Notes: generated by a model from the letters alone, not told the origin. A stretch of 64,000 bases of DNA from Kingella negevensis (GCF_030177895.1 NZ_CP123448.1:496001-560000); one strand, 5' to 3'; shown: positions 18,511-28,110, numbered from the stretch's first letter. A program made the numbers and translations.

Positions 18511-19680
18511 TTAGCCTGCTACAGGATAAGTCCCTTTGACCAAAATGTCCCGATTCACATCTTGAATATCGCGCAATCCTGCAAACGCCATACTCAAATC
18601 CATTTCACGATACAAAATTTCCAGCGCACGAGTTACCCCTGCTTCGCCATACGCGCCCAACCCATACAAATGCGCTCGCCCAATCATCACGCCACGCGCA
18701 CCCATCGCCCACGCTTTGAGCGCGCTCTGCCCTGTTGTGATACCGCCGTCCAGCCATACTTCAATTTTGTCGCCTACTGCGTCCACAATATTGGGTAACG
18801 CCTGAATGCTCGACAACGCGCCGTCCAACTGTCGTCCGCCATGATTGGAAACGATAATCGCATCTGCTCCATGTTGCACCGCCAGTTTCGCATCTTCCGC
18901 ATCCATAATGCCCTTGATAACCAGCTTGCCGCCCCATAATTTTTTAATCCAAGACACATCGTCCCAGCTCAAACGTGGGTCAAATTGCTTCGCCGTCCAC
19001 ACGCTCACATCAGACAAATCTTCCACATCTTTCGCGTGTCCAATAATATTGCCAAAACCACGGCGTTGTGTGTTCAACATTTTCAAGCACCATTCAGGTT
19101 TCAGCGCAAAATTCAGCATATTCATCAATGTAGGACGCGGCGGCGCAGATAAACCATTTTTAATATCTTTATGACGCTGTCCCAAAATTTGCAAATCCGC
19201 CGTCAAAACCAACGCCGAACAATTCACGGCTTTCGCACGGCGAATCAAATCTGCAATAAACTCACGGTCGCGCATCACATATAATTGAAACCAAAATGGT
19301 TTGGTTGTGTTCGCCGCCACATCTTCCAGCGAACAAATCGACATTGTGGAAAGCGTGTACGGCACACCAAATTTTTCTGCTGCACGCGCCGCCAAAATTT
19401 CCCCGTCTGCGTGCATCATGCCTGTGAAACCCGTTGGAGAAATCGCAATCGGCATACGCACATCTTGCCCCAACATTTGGGTTACCAAGCTGCGGTTTTC
19501 CAAGTCAACCAACACTTTTTGGCGAAACTTAATCGCCGCAAAATCATCAGAATTGGCGCGCCAAGTCGATTCTGTCCACGAACCCGAATCCACATATTCA
19601 TGGAACATTTTTGGTACTTTACAACGAAACACGCGGTGCAAATCTTCAATACACGTTACTTTATTCAAATCAGGTTTCAT
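18511..19680 (-). CDS. lldD: FMN-dependent L-lactate dehydrogenase
   Basis: 389-aa alpha-hydroxy-acid dehydrogenase family enzyme that oxidises L-lactate to pyruvate and passes electrons to the respiratory chain. Typical motifs: SPTGFTGMMHADGE, the substrate/FMN segment ALVLTADLQILGQRHKD, IIVSNHGGRQLDGALSS with the catalytic His, and EVWLDGGITTGQSALKAWAMGARG. It pairs functionally with the lactate permease at 61864. The start is followed by MKPDLNKVTCIEDL, matching family N-termini. Confidence 0.94.
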   Translation of the reverse strand: MKPDLNKVTCIEDLHRVFRCKVPKMFHEYVDSGSWTESTWRANSDDFAAIKFRQKVLVDLENRSLVTQMLGQDVRMPIAISPTGFTGMMHADGEILAARAAEKFGVPYTLSTMSICSLEDVAANTTKPFWFQLYVMRDREFIADLIRRAKAVNCSALVLTADLQILGQRHKDIKNGLSAPPRPTLMNMLNFALKPEWCLKMLNTQRRGFGNIIGHAKDVEDLSDVSVWTAKQFDPRLSWDDVSWIKKLWGGKLVIKGIMDAEDAKLAVQHGADAIIVSNHGGRQLDGALSSIQALPNIVDAVGDKIEVWLDGGITTGQSALKAWAMGARGVMIGRAHLYGLGAYGEAGVTRALEILYREMDLSMAFAGLRDIQDVNRDILVKGTYPVAG

Positions 19681-19788
19681 CGGCTCACTCGCAATCAGAA
19701 CAAGAAAGTTCCATTGTTATAGATTTGGTAAAAAATGGCAAGTTTTGTTAAAATTTAGATTTTCAGGCAGCCTGAAACAGGAGAAATC

Positions 19789-20448
19789 ATGAAAACATGG
19801 CACGAAGCCTTGGGCGAAGAAAAAACACAGCCCTACTTTCAAACCATCTTACAAACCGTCCGCACTGAACGCGAAAACGGGCAAACCATTTATCCGCCCG
19901 CCGCAGACGTGTTCAACGCATTCAAATACACCGAATTTGACCAAGTGAAAGTGGTGATTCTCGGGCAAGACCCTTATCACAACGTTGGGCAAGCGCACGG
20001 CTTATCGTTTTCCGTGCAGCAAGGCGTGCAAATTCCCCCATCGCTCGTCAATATTTACAAAGAACTCGCTACTGATGTACCAAATTTTCACATTCCGCAA
20101 CATGGCTGTTTGACCCATTGGGCAGAACAAGGCGTTTTGCTGCTCAACACCGTGCTAACCGTTCGCGCCCACCAAGCGCATTCTCACGCCAACTTAGGCT
20201 GGGAAACTTTTACTGACCGCGTAATTGCTCAAGTCAACGCACACCGTGAACACGTTGTTTTCCTGCTTTGGGGCAGCCACGCACAGAAAAAAGGTGCGAT
20301 GATTGACCGTTCACGCCATTTGGTTTTGACTGCGCCGCACCCTTCCCCACTTTCTGTCTATCGCGGCTTTTTCGGTTGCAAACATTTTTCGCAAACGAAT
20401 GAATATCTGGCACAGCATGGAATTGAACCAATTGATTGGCAAATATAA
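19789..20448 (+). CDS. ung: Uracil-DNA glycosylase
   Basis: Family 1 UDG (219 aa), removing uracil from DNA. It has the catalytic GQDPYH motif (about 60-65) and the DNA-binding HPSPLS motif (about 184-189), with LLNTVLTVR between them. The start has AGGAGAAATC upstream, right after a DUS. Convergent with hupB, sharing a DUS-pair terminator. Confidence 0.97.
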   Translation: MKTWHEALGEEKTQPYFQTILQTVRTERENGQTIYPPAADVFNAFKYTEFDQVKVVILGQDPYHNVGQAHGLSFSVQQGVQIPPSLVNIYKELATDVPNFHIPQHGCLTHWAEQGVLLLNTVLTVRAHQAHSHANLGWETFTDRVIAQVNAHREHVVFLLWGSHAQKKGAMIDRSRHLVLTAPHPSPLSVYRGFFGCKHFSQTNEYLAQHGIEPIDWQI

Positions 20449-20449
20449 C

Positions 20450-20483
20450 AAAACGCAGCCTGAAAGTTTCAGGCTGCGTTTTT
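20450..20483. terminator. Bidirectional DUS-pair terminator between ung and hupB
   Basis: AAACGCAGCCTGAAA and TTTCAGGCTGCGTTT arms with a one-base loop; T-run on the plus side and A-run on the other. Confidence 0.85.
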
Positions 20484-20496
20484 AAATTGTAACTGC

Positions 20497-20775
20497 TTAT
20501 TTAGTTACCAAAACGTCTCTCAATACTTTACTAGCAGTGAATTTTGGCACGCGAGCAGCAGGGATTGTAATAGGTTGTTTCGTTTTAGGGTTCAAACCTT
20601 TACGTTCAGCGCGTTCAGCTACTTTGAAAGTACCAAAGCCAACCAAAGTAATCGTGTCGCCGTCTTTCAACGCAGTTTTTACCACACCAGTAAACGCGTC
20701 CAATGCTTTGCCAGCGTCAGTTTTAGTCAAACCAGCTTCTTTAGCAATCGCTTCAATCAATTCAGATTTATTCAT
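20497..20775 (-). CDS. hupB: DNA-binding protein HU
   Basis: Nucleoid protein of 92 aa, a HU/IHF-fold dimer that bends DNA non-specifically. It begins MNKSELIEAIAKEAGLTK and contains the DNA-arm signature VGFGTFKVAERAERKG...PKTKQPI. ATG 20775 is chosen because AAGGAAA precedes it and homologs start here; the longer in-frame version is not homologous. It lies downstream of lon, the common proteobacterial order. Confidence 0.96.
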   Translation of the reverse strand: MNKSELIEAIAKEAGLTKTDAGKALDAFTGVVKTALKDGDTITLVGFGTFKVAERAERKGLNPKTKQPITIPAARVPKFTASKVLRDVLVTK

Positions 20776-21002
20776 AGGAATTTCCTTTCGGTAAGGAGTC
20801 AAAAATAAGGGGAACGCCCGAATATAGGGCATTTCCACGAGGTTTCATAACAATGTGAACTTATATCAAGCGGCTGCTTATTATGTCAAGCAATAAAACG
20901 ATTGAAAAAATATTTTTTGTGTTTTACATCATTTATACAACACACCAGCAGCCTGAAACATTCTTTTTGCTTGACCTTATTAAATTTAAGGCAGCCTGAA
21001 AA

Positions 21003-21031
21003 TAAAAAAAGACAGGATTTCTCCTGTCTTT
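21003..21031 (-). terminator. Intrinsic terminator of lon (not DUS-based)
   Basis: Read leftward: AAAGACAGGA-gaaa-TCCTGTCTTT followed by seven T. One of the few strong terminators in the window without a DUS. Confidence 0.88.
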
Positions 21032-21041
21032 CTGTTTCAGA

Positions 21042-23465
21042 TTAGTGTTTCGCTTTTGCGCCAGATTTGGCTTTTTTTGGCTCAACTAATGTGTTTTCAG
21101 GCTGCGTTTCCGCCACATACGGCGTAGGCTGACGCTCCAAACCATATTCAAACACTTCATCAATCCATTGCACCGCGTGAATTTCCAAACCGTCTTTCAC
21201 GTTTTGCGGAATTTCTTCCAAATCCTTCACATTGTCTTTTGGAATCAGAACGTGTTTGATGCCGCCGCGCAACGCCGCCAACAGTTTCTCTTTCAATCCG
21301 CCAATCGGCAATACTTCGCCGCGCAACGTGATTTCGCCAGTCATCGCCACATCAGTGCGAACAGGAATATTGGTCAAAGCAGAAACCATTGCCAATGTCA
21401 TCGCAATACCTGCACTTGGACCGTCTTTCGGAGTCGCGCCTTCGGGAACGTGAACGTGCATATCGTTTTTCTCGTAGAAATCAGGCGCAATCCCCAAACT
21501 TTCCGCACGAGAACGCACCACAGACCACGCCGCCGAAATCGATTCCTGCATCACATCGCCCAATTTGCCTGTGCGAACAATCGCGCCTTTGCCTTTCAAT
21601 GCAACCGCTTCAATCGTCAGCAATTCGCCACCGACTTCCGTCCATGCCAAACCCATTACTTGACCAATGCGATTTTCGCCAGCCGTTACGCCATAATCAA
21701 AACGACGCACGCCTAAAAATTCGCCCAAATTTTTTTCATCTACACGCAAAACTTTCGGCTTTTTGGCTTTCAGGCTGCCTGAAAGTTCATTTTTAATCAC
21801 GGCTTTACGACAAATTTTTGCAATTTCACGGTCTAACGAACGCACGCCAGCTTCTCGTGTGTAATAGCGCACAATATCGCGCACGGCGGTTTCATTAATC
21901 GCCAATTCGCCGTCTTTCACACCATTGCGTTTCATTTGTTTTGGCACGAGGTATTGCATGGCAATGTTGATTTTCTCATCTTCTGTGTAACCCGACAAGC
22001 GGATAATTTCCATGCGGTCGAGCAGCGCAGGCGGAATATTGAAACTGTTTGACGTAGCGATAAACATCACATCACTCAAATCAAAATCCACTTCCACAAA
22101 ATGGTCAGCAAACGCGCTATTTTGTTCAGGGTCAAGCACTTCCAACAACGCCGCCGCAGGGTCGCCACGGAAATCGTTGCCCAATTTGTCAATTTCGTCT
22201 AACAAGAACAATGGATTTTTCACGCCCACTTTCGTCATGCTTTGCATGATTTTGCCCGGCATTGAGCCAATGTAAGTACGGCGATGTCCGCGAATTTCGC
22301 TTTCATCTTTAACGCCGCCCAACGCCATGCGAACATATTTACGTCCTGTGGCTTTGGCGATGGATTCGCCCAACGAAGTTTTACCTACGCCCGGAGGGCC
22401 AACCAAGCACAAAATCGGACCTTTCAATTTATCGGTGCGTTTTTGAACTGCCAAATATTCCAAAATGCGTTCTTTAACTTTTTCCAAGCCGTAGTGGTCT
22501 TCGTTCAATACCAAATCGGCTTTGGCTAAATCTTTGCTGACACGCGTTTTTTTCTTCCACGGCAATTCAATCAGCGTTTCAATATAATTGCGAACAACCG
22601 TGCTTTCAGACGACATCGGCGGCATCATTTTCAATTTACGCAATTCCGACATGGCTTTTTCTTCGGCTTCTTTGCTCATGCCAGCGTCTTGGATTTGTTG
22701 CGCCAATTTTTCAAAATCGCGGCTATCTTCTTCTTCGCCCAATTCTTTTTGAATGACTTTGATTTGCTCGTTTAAATAGTAATCGCGCTGGTTTTTGTCC
22801 ATTTGGCGTTTAACTTTGCCGCGAATGCGTTTTTCCAGTTGTGCGATTTCCAACTCGCCTTCAATTTGTGCCAACAAAAATTCCATGCGCTCGCCCACAT
22901 CAGCCAACTCAAGCAATTTTTGACGTTGGTCTAATTTCAGTTGCAAATGCGCTGCAACCGTGTCCGTCATGCGACTGTTGTCGTCAATTTCATGAATGCT
23001 TGCCAACACTTCCGCAGGGATTTTTTTGTTGGCTTTAACGTATTGGTCAAACTGGCTCAATAAAGTGCGGTGCAAGGCTTCTTGGTCAGCAGGTTCTGCC
23101 ACCACTTCTTGCATAGCAACCAAGTCCGATTCAAAATATTCGCCGTTGTCTGCAATGCCGCGCACAGACGCACGTTGTTTACCTTCCACCAGCACTTTCA
23201 CTGTACCGTCAGGCAATTTCAATACTTGCATGATTTCGGAAATTGTTCCCACTTCATGCAAATCGTCAGGTGTTGGATCTTCATCGCTGCCATTTTTTTG
23301 CGCGACTAAGAAAATCATCTTTCCATCGTCCATCGCTGCATTGAGCGCGGCTACGGATTTTGGACGACCCACAAACAAAGGCAACACCATGTTGGGATAG
23401 ACTACCATGTCGCGCAAAGGCAACGCTGGCATGATAAATGTTTTGGCTGCTTTTTTTCTTGCCAT
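21042..23465 (-). CDS. lon: ATP-dependent protease Lon
   Basis: 807-aa cytoplasmic AAA+ serine protease that degrades damaged and regulatory proteins. N-terminal LON domain from [20 protein letters not shown]; Walker [16 protein letters not shown] around residue 358; Walker [13 protein letters not shown]-terminal protease domain with the catalytic Ser in [15 protein letters not shown] and the Lys region [17 protein letters not shown]. The C-terminal tail ([17 protein letters not shown]) includes a DUS-derived QPEN. hupB lies downstream. Confidence 0.98.
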   Translation of the reverse strand: MARKKAAKTFIMPALPLRDMVVYPNMVLPLFVGRPKSVAALNAAMDDGKMIFLVAQKNGSDEDPTPDDLHEVGTISEIMQVLKLPDGTVKVLVEGKQRASVRGIADNGEYFESDLVAMQEVVAEPADQEALHRTLLSQFDQYVKANKKIPAEVLASIHEIDDNSRMTDTVAAHLQLKLDQRQKLLELADVGERMEFLLAQIEGELEIAQLEKRIRGKVKRQMDKNQRDYYLNEQIKVIQKELGEEEDSRDFEKLAQQIQDAGMSKEAEEKAMSELRKLKMMPPMSSESTVVRNYIETLIELPWKKKTRVSKDLAKADLVLNEDHYGLEKVKERILEYLAVQKRTDKLKGPILCLVGPPGVGKTSLGESIAKATGRKYVRMALGGVKDESEIRGHRRTYIGSMPGKIMQSMTKVGVKNPLFLLDEIDKLGNDFRGDPAAALLEVLDPEQNSAFADHFVEVDFDLSDVMFIATSNSFNIPPALLDRMEIIRLSGYTEDEKINIAMQYLVPKQMKRNGVKDGELAINETAVRDIVRYYTREAGVRSLDREIAKICRKAVIKNELSGSLKAKKPKVLRVDEKNLGEFLGVRRFDYGVTAGENRIGQVMGLAWTEVGGELLTIEAVALKGKGAIVRTGKLGDVMQESISAAWSVVRSRAESLGIAPDFYEKNDMHVHVPEGATPKDGPSAGIAMTLAMVSALTNIPVRTDVAMTGEITLRGEVLPIGGLKEKLLAALRGGIKHVLIPKDNVKDLEEIPQNVKDGLEIHAVQWIDEVFEYGLERQPTPYVAETQPENTLVEPKKAKSGAKAKH

Positions 23466-23537
23466 AATATTTCTCTTTAATTATTGAGTGTAATGTTTGC
23501 CCTAAATGGGGCAGTTTATTTGCTTTTCAAGACTTTC

Positions 23538-23579
23538 AGGCTGCCTGAAACCCAATTTATTGATTCCAGGCAGCCTGAA
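23538..23579. repeat. Two DUS copies in the lon leader region
   Basis: AGGCTGCCTGAA at 23538-23549 and AGGCAGCCTGAA at 23568-23579, in the 130-bp gap between lon and the upstream membrane protein gene. Confidence 0.85.
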
Positions 23580-23595
23580 AATAAACTGCTATAAA

Positions 23596-24024
23596 TTAGC
23601 GGGGACGACCACGGCGTTGTTTACCTTTGTTTTTACCTTGTTGTTTCGCCATTTCTTGCTGCGCGGCTTGTTTTGTGATTTTCGCGCCCAACTGCTTCTC
23701 AGCTTCTTGAACCGAACAACGCATAGCTTGGCTCGCAATCAACAACGCGTCAGAACGCGCTTGTCCGCCTGAAAAATACATACGACGCAAATCAGCTGGG
23801 TGGATTTTGCCATTTTTCAAATCGATGTTGAACTTCGCCGCGCTGTCCACCAGTTTCTTTTGTTTCCAATACATAAAACCAGTCGCACCGCCCACAATTA
23901 CCGCCACAATCAGCACAGCAATCAATAACGCCCAATACCACGCTAAAGTACTACTGATATAAATCAAGCCCGTCAGCACAGCAACCATTGCCGCCCAAAC
24001 TAAAAATCTACGTTGTGTATCCAT
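23596..24024 (-). CDS. Small membrane protein of unknown function
   Basis: 142 aa. Two adjacent hydrophobic helices (about residues 7-27 and 29-51, the second ending GGATGFMYW) are followed by a soluble, charged C-terminal half (ADLRRMYFSGGQARSDALLI and SVQEAEKQLGAKITKQAAQ) and a Lys/Arg/Gln-rich tail ending RRGRPR. I do not recognise the family. It lies between holA and lon on the same strand, in a run that looks conserved. The basic tail could touch nucleic acid or lipid, but this is speculation. Confidence 0.75.
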   Translation of the reverse strand: MDTQRRFLVWAAMVAVLTGLIYISSTLAWYWALLIAVLIVAVIVGGATGFMYWKQKKLVDSAAKFNIDLKNGKIHPADLRRMYFSGGQARSDALLIASQAMRCSVQEAEKQLGAKITKQAAQQEMAKQQGKNKGKQRRGRPR

Positions 24025-24091
24025 TAAAATTCCTTTACTAAATTACAGGGGAAAATAGCTTTCAGAACGCAGCCTGAAAACCAAAAAAAAC

Positions 24092-25102
24092 TCAAACTGC
24101 CAATTTCATCATCAACTGACGAAACGTCGCCCACGCATCGCCGTCTTCCACGCCTTTGATTTGACGGTCAATCCGCGCACATTCTTGCAACGCTTCAATC
24201 AACCGTATAGCAGACAACCGCGCCACCGCTTTAGGCGCAAGCGTTTGCTTATCGCCCCATAAGCGCAATTCATTACGCACCGCCTGCACCGACTTACCCT
24301 GTTTCAACGCCGCCGATAAACGGATTAGCGTTCGCACATCTTCAGCCACCGCCCACACCAGCAACACAGGTTCATCGCCTTCCGCTTCCAGTCCATCCAG
24401 CAAACGCATTACACGACGCACATCACCACCCATCCAAGCTGCCGCCAGTTGGAACACATCAAACCGCGCCACATTAGCCACCGCCTGCTCCGCGTCTTGC
24501 ACCGTAATCAAATGCCCTTTCGGGTGCAGCAACACCAGCTTATCAATTTCCTGTTTCGCCGCCAGCAAATTGCCTTCCACCCGTTCCGCAAACAGCGCAA
24601 CCGCTTCAGGCTCTGCCGACAAACCTTGTTGCTGCAACCGCTCGCCAATCCAAGCAGGCAACACCGTGCCAGTAACCGCTTTCGCTTCCAGCACCACGCC
24701 ATTTTTTGCCAACGCCCCAAACCATTTAGACGAAATCTGCGCCTTTTCCAGTTTGGGCAGCACAATCAGCGCCACCGTGTCGGGCGGCAAATTTTCCGCC
24801 AGTTGCAGCAACGCTTCGCCACCATTCTTGCCAACCTTGCCATTGGGCACATGAATTTCCAGCAATTTTAAATCAGCAAATAAGCCCGCACTGCTCGCCC
24901 CAGCCAGCACTTCGCCCCAATCAAAGCTAGGTGAATCCACCGTATAACTTTCGCGGTTCAAATAACCCCGTCGCTTGGCCGCCGCGCGAAGTGTATCCAC
25001 TGCTTCAATCCGCAGCAAATCTTCTTCGCCATGCAGCACATACAACGGTTTTAACCCACTTTTCAGGCTGCCAACCAGTTGATTAATGTCCAGTTGCGGC
25101 AT
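24092..25102 (-). CDS. holA: DNA polymerase III delta subunit
   Basis: 336 aa. Delta opens the beta sliding clamp within the clamp loader. Family features: PLYVLHGEEDLLRIEAVDTLR near the N-terminus, AWIGERLQQQGL in the middle and a C-terminal bundle ending ECARIDRQIKGVEDGDAW. The start overlaps the lptE stop (TAATG), the standard lptE-holA arrangement. Weakly conserved overall; identified by pattern and context. Confidence 0.92.
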   Translation of the reverse strand: MPQLDINQLVGSLKSGLKPLYVLHGEEDLLRIEAVDTLRAAAKRRGYLNRESYTVDSPSFDWGEVLAGASSAGLFADLKLLEIHVPNGKVGKNGGEALLQLAENLPPDTVALIVLPKLEKAQISSKWFGALAKNGVVLEAKAVTGTVLPAWIGERLQQQGLSAEPEAVALFAERVEGNLLAAKQEIDKLVLLHPKGHLITVQDAEQAVANVARFDVFQLAAAWMGGDVRRVMRLLDGLEAEGDEPVLLVWAVAEDVRTLIRLSAALKQGKSVQAVRNELRLWGDKQTLAPKAVARLSAIRLIEALQECARIDRQIKGVEDGDAWATFRQLMMKLAV

Positions 25103-25602
25103 TATTGCGCTGCCTTTGTTTCAGGCTGCGTTTGTTTATTCACCGCGCCCAGCTGGCGAACAATTTGGCGCGCTGCGTCATCACGCATTTCGTTCCAAAT
25201 CATCGCTGCTTCTTCGCCTTTGCCCAGTGTTTCGCTGTCTGAATAAGGCATGGTTCGGCGAATATCCGCGCGCAGCAAATTGCCCCACGGCTTGCCATCG
25301 CGATACGCTTGCGCTGTTACACGCATAGACAGCAAATATTCGTTCAATTTCGCACCACGCGTAATCGTGTACGCATCACGCTTACTATCAAACGACAACA
25401 CGCGCACTTCTGCTTGCGCTTCCACCGCCGAAACAGGTTCAGCCGAAGCATAACGCAAGGCTTTTTCCAGAGATTCTTGCAACTGGTCGCCTGATACTTG
25501 CCACAATTTTACGGGCAATTGTTCGTGTGCATGTGTGCCTTTCAGATGAAAACCGCAGCCTGAAAGCAACAACGCTACACCTAATCCTACAAATTTTTTC
25601 AT
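25102..25602 (-). CDS. lptE: LPS-assembly lipoprotein LptE
   Basis: 166-aa outer-membrane lipoprotein that plugs the LptD barrel and helps insert lipopolysaccharide. Signal peptide with lipobox LLLSGC (Cys at about 16), then GFHLKGTHA, which matches the usual GFHLRG start of mature LptE. The C-terminus is Gln/Ala rich. The stop overlaps the holA start. Confidence 0.92.
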   Translation of the reverse strand: MKKFVGLGVALLLSGCGFHLKGTHAHEQLPVKLWQVSGDQLQESLEKALRYASAEPVSAVEAQAEVRVLSFDSKRDAYTITRGAKLNEYLLSMRVTAQAYRDGKPWGNLLRADIRRTMPYSDSETLGKGEEAAMIWNEMRDDAARQIVRQLGAVNKQTQPETKAAQ

Positions 25603-25688
25603 AAATGATGAAATGATAAGCTATGTTAAGAAAACGTATTATAGCGGAGTTAGTTAAAATTGTTTCACATTTTGACTAATCTCACTTT

Positions 25689-26888
25689 TCAGGCTGCATT
25701 TTGTCGCGCTGACAACTGTTTCGCCAAATGCGCCACAATCTCACGCGCCACCTCATCTTTACCCATTTCAGGCAACGACACTTCGCCATCATCGCTCAAA
25801 ATTGTGATGATATTCGTTGCCTTGCCCATCGCGTCCGACACCTGATTAGCCACCAACATCGGCACATTTTTCTTCGCTCGTTTTGCTCGAGCATACGCCA
25901 ACACGTTTTCACTTTCCGCCGCAAAACCCACACAAAACGGCGCATTTGCCAACGCTGCCACTTCGCGCAAAATATCAGGATTTTCCGTCAGCTCAATCAC
26001 AGGCGCGTTGCCCGAACCATCTTTTTTCAGCTTTTGCTCACTCTGATTTGCCACGCGATAATCCGCCACCGCCGCCACCGAAATAAACACATCTTGCCCT
26101 TGAGAAAGCAGCCTGAAAACGCTGTCATACATATTTTTCGCGCTGATTGCCTGTTCCGTGTGAACCAAGTTTTCAGGCAGCTTTGCGCTGATTTTGCCGT
26201 ACACCACGCTCACGTCCGAGCCCGCTTCCCGACACGCTCGCGCCAACGCCATGCCCATTTGTCCGCTAGAAATGTTTGTGATACCACGCACAGGGTCAAT
26301 CGCCTCGTAAGTCGCGCCCACCGTCAGCAAAACGCGCTTGCCCAACAAGGGTTTCGGCGACCAAAAATCGGGCAGCAATTCGGCAATTTGTGCCGCTTCC
26401 AACATTCGCCCCTCGCCCACTTCACCGCAAGCCTGTTCGCCATGCGCAGGCATTAAAACGTGAACGCCATCGGTTTTCAGGCTGCCGATGTTGCGTAGGT
26501 TGGCAGGGTTGCGCCACATTTGCACGTTCATCGCAGGCGCAACCACCAACGGACAGGTTCGTGCTGCTGCCATTTCGGTAATCAAATTGTCCGCAATGCC
26601 GTGCGCGATTTTGGCAAGCGTGTTGGCGGTGGCTGGCGCGATAAGCATAATATCCGCCGCGCGAGTGGCGTTGATGTGCGCCATGCCGTTGCCTGCGCCC
26701 TCACCGTTTTCTGTGAGTACGAGATTGCCGCTCAGGGCTTGAAAGGTTTGAACGGTTACAAATTCGCTGGCAGCTTTGGATAGCGCAACGGTTACGGTGT
26801 ATCCTTGTTTTTTTAACAGGCGCACGAGTTCGCAAGATTTATATGCTGCAATGCCACCTGTTACGGCGAGAAGAATGTGTTTTTGCAT
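25689..26888 (-). CDS. coaBC: Phosphopantothenoylcysteine decarboxylase / phosphopantothenate-cysteine ligase
   Basis: Bifunctional coenzyme A enzyme (399 aa). The N-terminal CoaC flavoprotein starts HILLAVTGGIAAYKSCEL, with APAMNVQMW and the catalytic Cys region HGEQACGEVGEGRM. The C-terminal CoaB domain starts LLGKRVLLTVGATYEAIDPVRGITN. ATG 26888 is chosen as in homologs; a longer in-frame start adds MAMQPEKLKY, again a translated DUS core. A Correia-like fragment lies just upstream. Confidence 0.95.
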   Translation of the reverse strand: MQKHILLAVTGGIAAYKSCELVRLLKKQGYTVTVALSKAASEFVTVQTFQALSGNLVLTENGEGAGNGMAHINATRAADIMLIAPATANTLAKIAHGIADNLITEMAAARTCPLVVAPAMNVQMWRNPANLRNIGSLKTDGVHVLMPAHGEQACGEVGEGRMLEAAQIAELLPDFWSPKPLLGKRVLLTVGATYEAIDPVRGITNISSGQMGMALARACREAGSDVSVVYGKISAKLPENLVHTEQAISAKNMYDSVFRLLSQGQDVFISVAAVADYRVANQSEQKLKKDGSGNAPVIELTENPDILREVAALANAPFCVGFAAESENVLAYARAKRAKKNVPMLVANQVSDAMGKATNIITILSDDGEVSLPEMGKDEVAREIVAHLAKQLSARQNAA

Positions 26889-26937
26889 GGTGTTTTCCAG
26901 TTTTTTTGTGAACGTGTATTTTAACTTTTCAGGCTGC

Positions 26938-27004
26938 ATTGCCAAAGTCCTTATGTGCTAGATGCACACGGCGGACGTTGTCGCCTTGTCTCATTTTTAT
27001 TTTA
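26938..27004. mobile_element. Truncated Correia-like MITE fragment
   Basis: TTGCCAAAGTCCTTATGTGC through CGGACGTTGTCGCCTTGTCT and CATTTTTATTTTA closely match the inside and right half of the element at 59601-59709. The left terminal repeat is missing, replaced by a DUS (TTTTCAGGCTGCATT), and the right end abuts an IS1-family remnant. Confidence 0.65.
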
Positions 27005-27240
27005 GGTGATATCCTGAAAAGTGTGCTGTAAAACTAAACAATGCCAAAGTGAATATCAAAGAAAGCTAAATCAAAAACTTTCTTATGATAAAACATACTT
27101 TTAGAAAAGCAACACGTTTTTCTAAACGCTCGCCTTACTTTGTGCCGTAAACGACAGTTATTACCCTCAATGCTAACTGTGTGTTGCTTACCAACTAGAT
27201 ACCATTTTTCATATGAGTTGGTAAACGAAATACAAAAGAA
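27005..27240 (-). mobile_element. IS1-family insertion sequence remnant
   Basis: A right end beginning GGTGATATCCTG, like the IS1-family terminal repeat GGTGATGCTGCC, followed by the 3' part of a transposase gene. The left part is gone and an IS5-family element lies 46 bases further on. Confidence 0.65.
27034..27240 (-). pseudogene. IS1-family transposase C-terminal fragment
   Basis: Read leftward, an open frame gives KWYLVGKQHTVSIEGNNCRL, then RHKVRRAFRKTCCFSKSMFY and DLAFFDIHFGIV before a TAG. This is the C-terminal block of IS1-type transposases (HTVSIEGNN, RRAFRKTCCFSK). The first two thirds are missing, so it cannot be active. Confidence 0.7.
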
Positions 27241-27282
27241 GCCTGCACTTTAAATGAGCAAAAGTGCAGGCTGCTTTTTTGT
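27240..27282. terminator. Hairpin with a Kingella-3-type DUS variant
   Basis: AGCCTGCACTTT / AAAGTGCAGGCT stem with a 9-base loop, followed by TTTTTTGTTTT. The right arm contains TGCAGGCTGCTT (27265-27276), reverse complement AAGCAGCCTGCA, which is the DUS dialect reported for another Kingella lineage. It sits between the IS1 remnant and the IS5 element. Confidence 0.55.
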
Positions 27283-27306
27283 TTTAGAACCCGTATTCAC
27301 AAACAA

Positions 27307-27789
27307 CTATTTGATAAATTTTAATATTTGTGAAATATACCCTAGTTTAACAAAATTTTCAGCAGATAAATTCGTCTGCTCAAAATCTTTTGCTAAACGT
27401 CGAGACCAACCTAACCATGCAAACGTTCGTTCTACAATCCAACGTTTGGGCAGAATATGCCAAGAAATATCTTGAATTCTCTTTGAAATCTCAACAGTTA
27501 AACCCAATTGCTCTGATACTTCACGCTCAAATGTATTCCGATAACCTGCGTCCGCACAGAAACCTTTTAAACTCGGATAGGTCTCAAACGCTTTTTTTGC
27601 TACAAAAATACCTGCTTTTGTGTCATGAATATTGGCTGCATGAACCACAACAGACAATAGATTACCCAACGTATCAACAGCTATATGTCGCTTACGACCT
27701 TTGATTTTTTTACCTCCATCAAAACCTTTATCATGTGCGCTAGAAGCTGTTTTGACACTTTGTGAATCAAGAATGGCATAAGTTGGCAT
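27307..27789 (-). pseudogene. IS5-family transposase, catalytic part (orfB)
   Basis: 160 aa from MPTYAILDSQSVKTAS, including the first catalytic Asp (ILDSQSVK), CADAGYRNTFE with the second Asp, and the DDE glutamate in RWIVERTFAWL. The frame continues upstream as RLIHQKQA and needs a -1 shift at the A7 run (T7 on the plus strand, 27814-27820) to join orfA. The catalytic part is intact but depends on a broken orfA. Confidence 0.75.
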
Positions 27790-27816
27790 TGCTTGTTTTT
27801 GATGGATTAAACGTTT

Positions 27817-28070
27817 TTTTGAACCAATGCCAAAAGAATTCTATCCCATAAGCCTGATTGATTGGCTCTGCGATAGAAACTCCATACGGTTGAATAAGGT
27901 GGAAAATCATTGGGCAGCATACGCCATTGGCAACCTGTTTTGGTGATGTACAAAACGGCATTCACTAATTGACGTTTATCCTATTTGTAGTGGCGTAGCT
28001 GGTTAAAATATGGCTCAATCGCTTGCCATTGGGCATCTGTTAAGTCTGTTGGGTAGGATTTTCTAGTCAT
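27817..28070 (-). pseudogene. IS5-family transposase N-terminal part (orfA) with nonsense codon
   Basis: From ATG 28070: MTRKSYPTDLTDAQWQAIEP then YFNQLRHYK and TAG at 27983-27981. Beyond it the same frame continues with the conserved DKRQLVNAVLYITKTGCQWR and FPPYSTVWSFYRRANQSGLW up to the A7 run. The family normally has Trp at the stop position (YKW), so TGG to TAG is the likely change. It breaks the element unless suppressed. Confidence 0.75.
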
Positions 28071-28110
28071 AAGGATATTTTATCATTTTTGTGAATACAG
28101 GTTCTCAATT

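Larger units (their letters stand above)
27286..28105 (-). mobile_element. IS5-family insertion sequence with two-frame transposase (inactivated)
   Basis: About 820 bp. Terminal inverted repeats are AGAACCCGTATTCACAAA (left) and AGAACCTGTATTCACAAA (right, reverse complement). It encodes an orfA/orfB transposase on the minus strand; see the two pseudogene entries. No clear target duplication is seen. The right end lies 6 bp from the stop of the DUF262/DUF1524 gene. Confidence 0.85.

Noticed and set aside
25728..26456. 242-codon plus-strand frame opposite coaBC
   Set aside because: His/Arg-rich shadow of coaBC codon usage; no recognisable motif or ribosome site.
26889..27285. tRNA or small RNA gene in the gap upstream of coaBC
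   Set aside because: No cloverleaf or T-loop sequence; the gap is explained by MITE and IS remnants.
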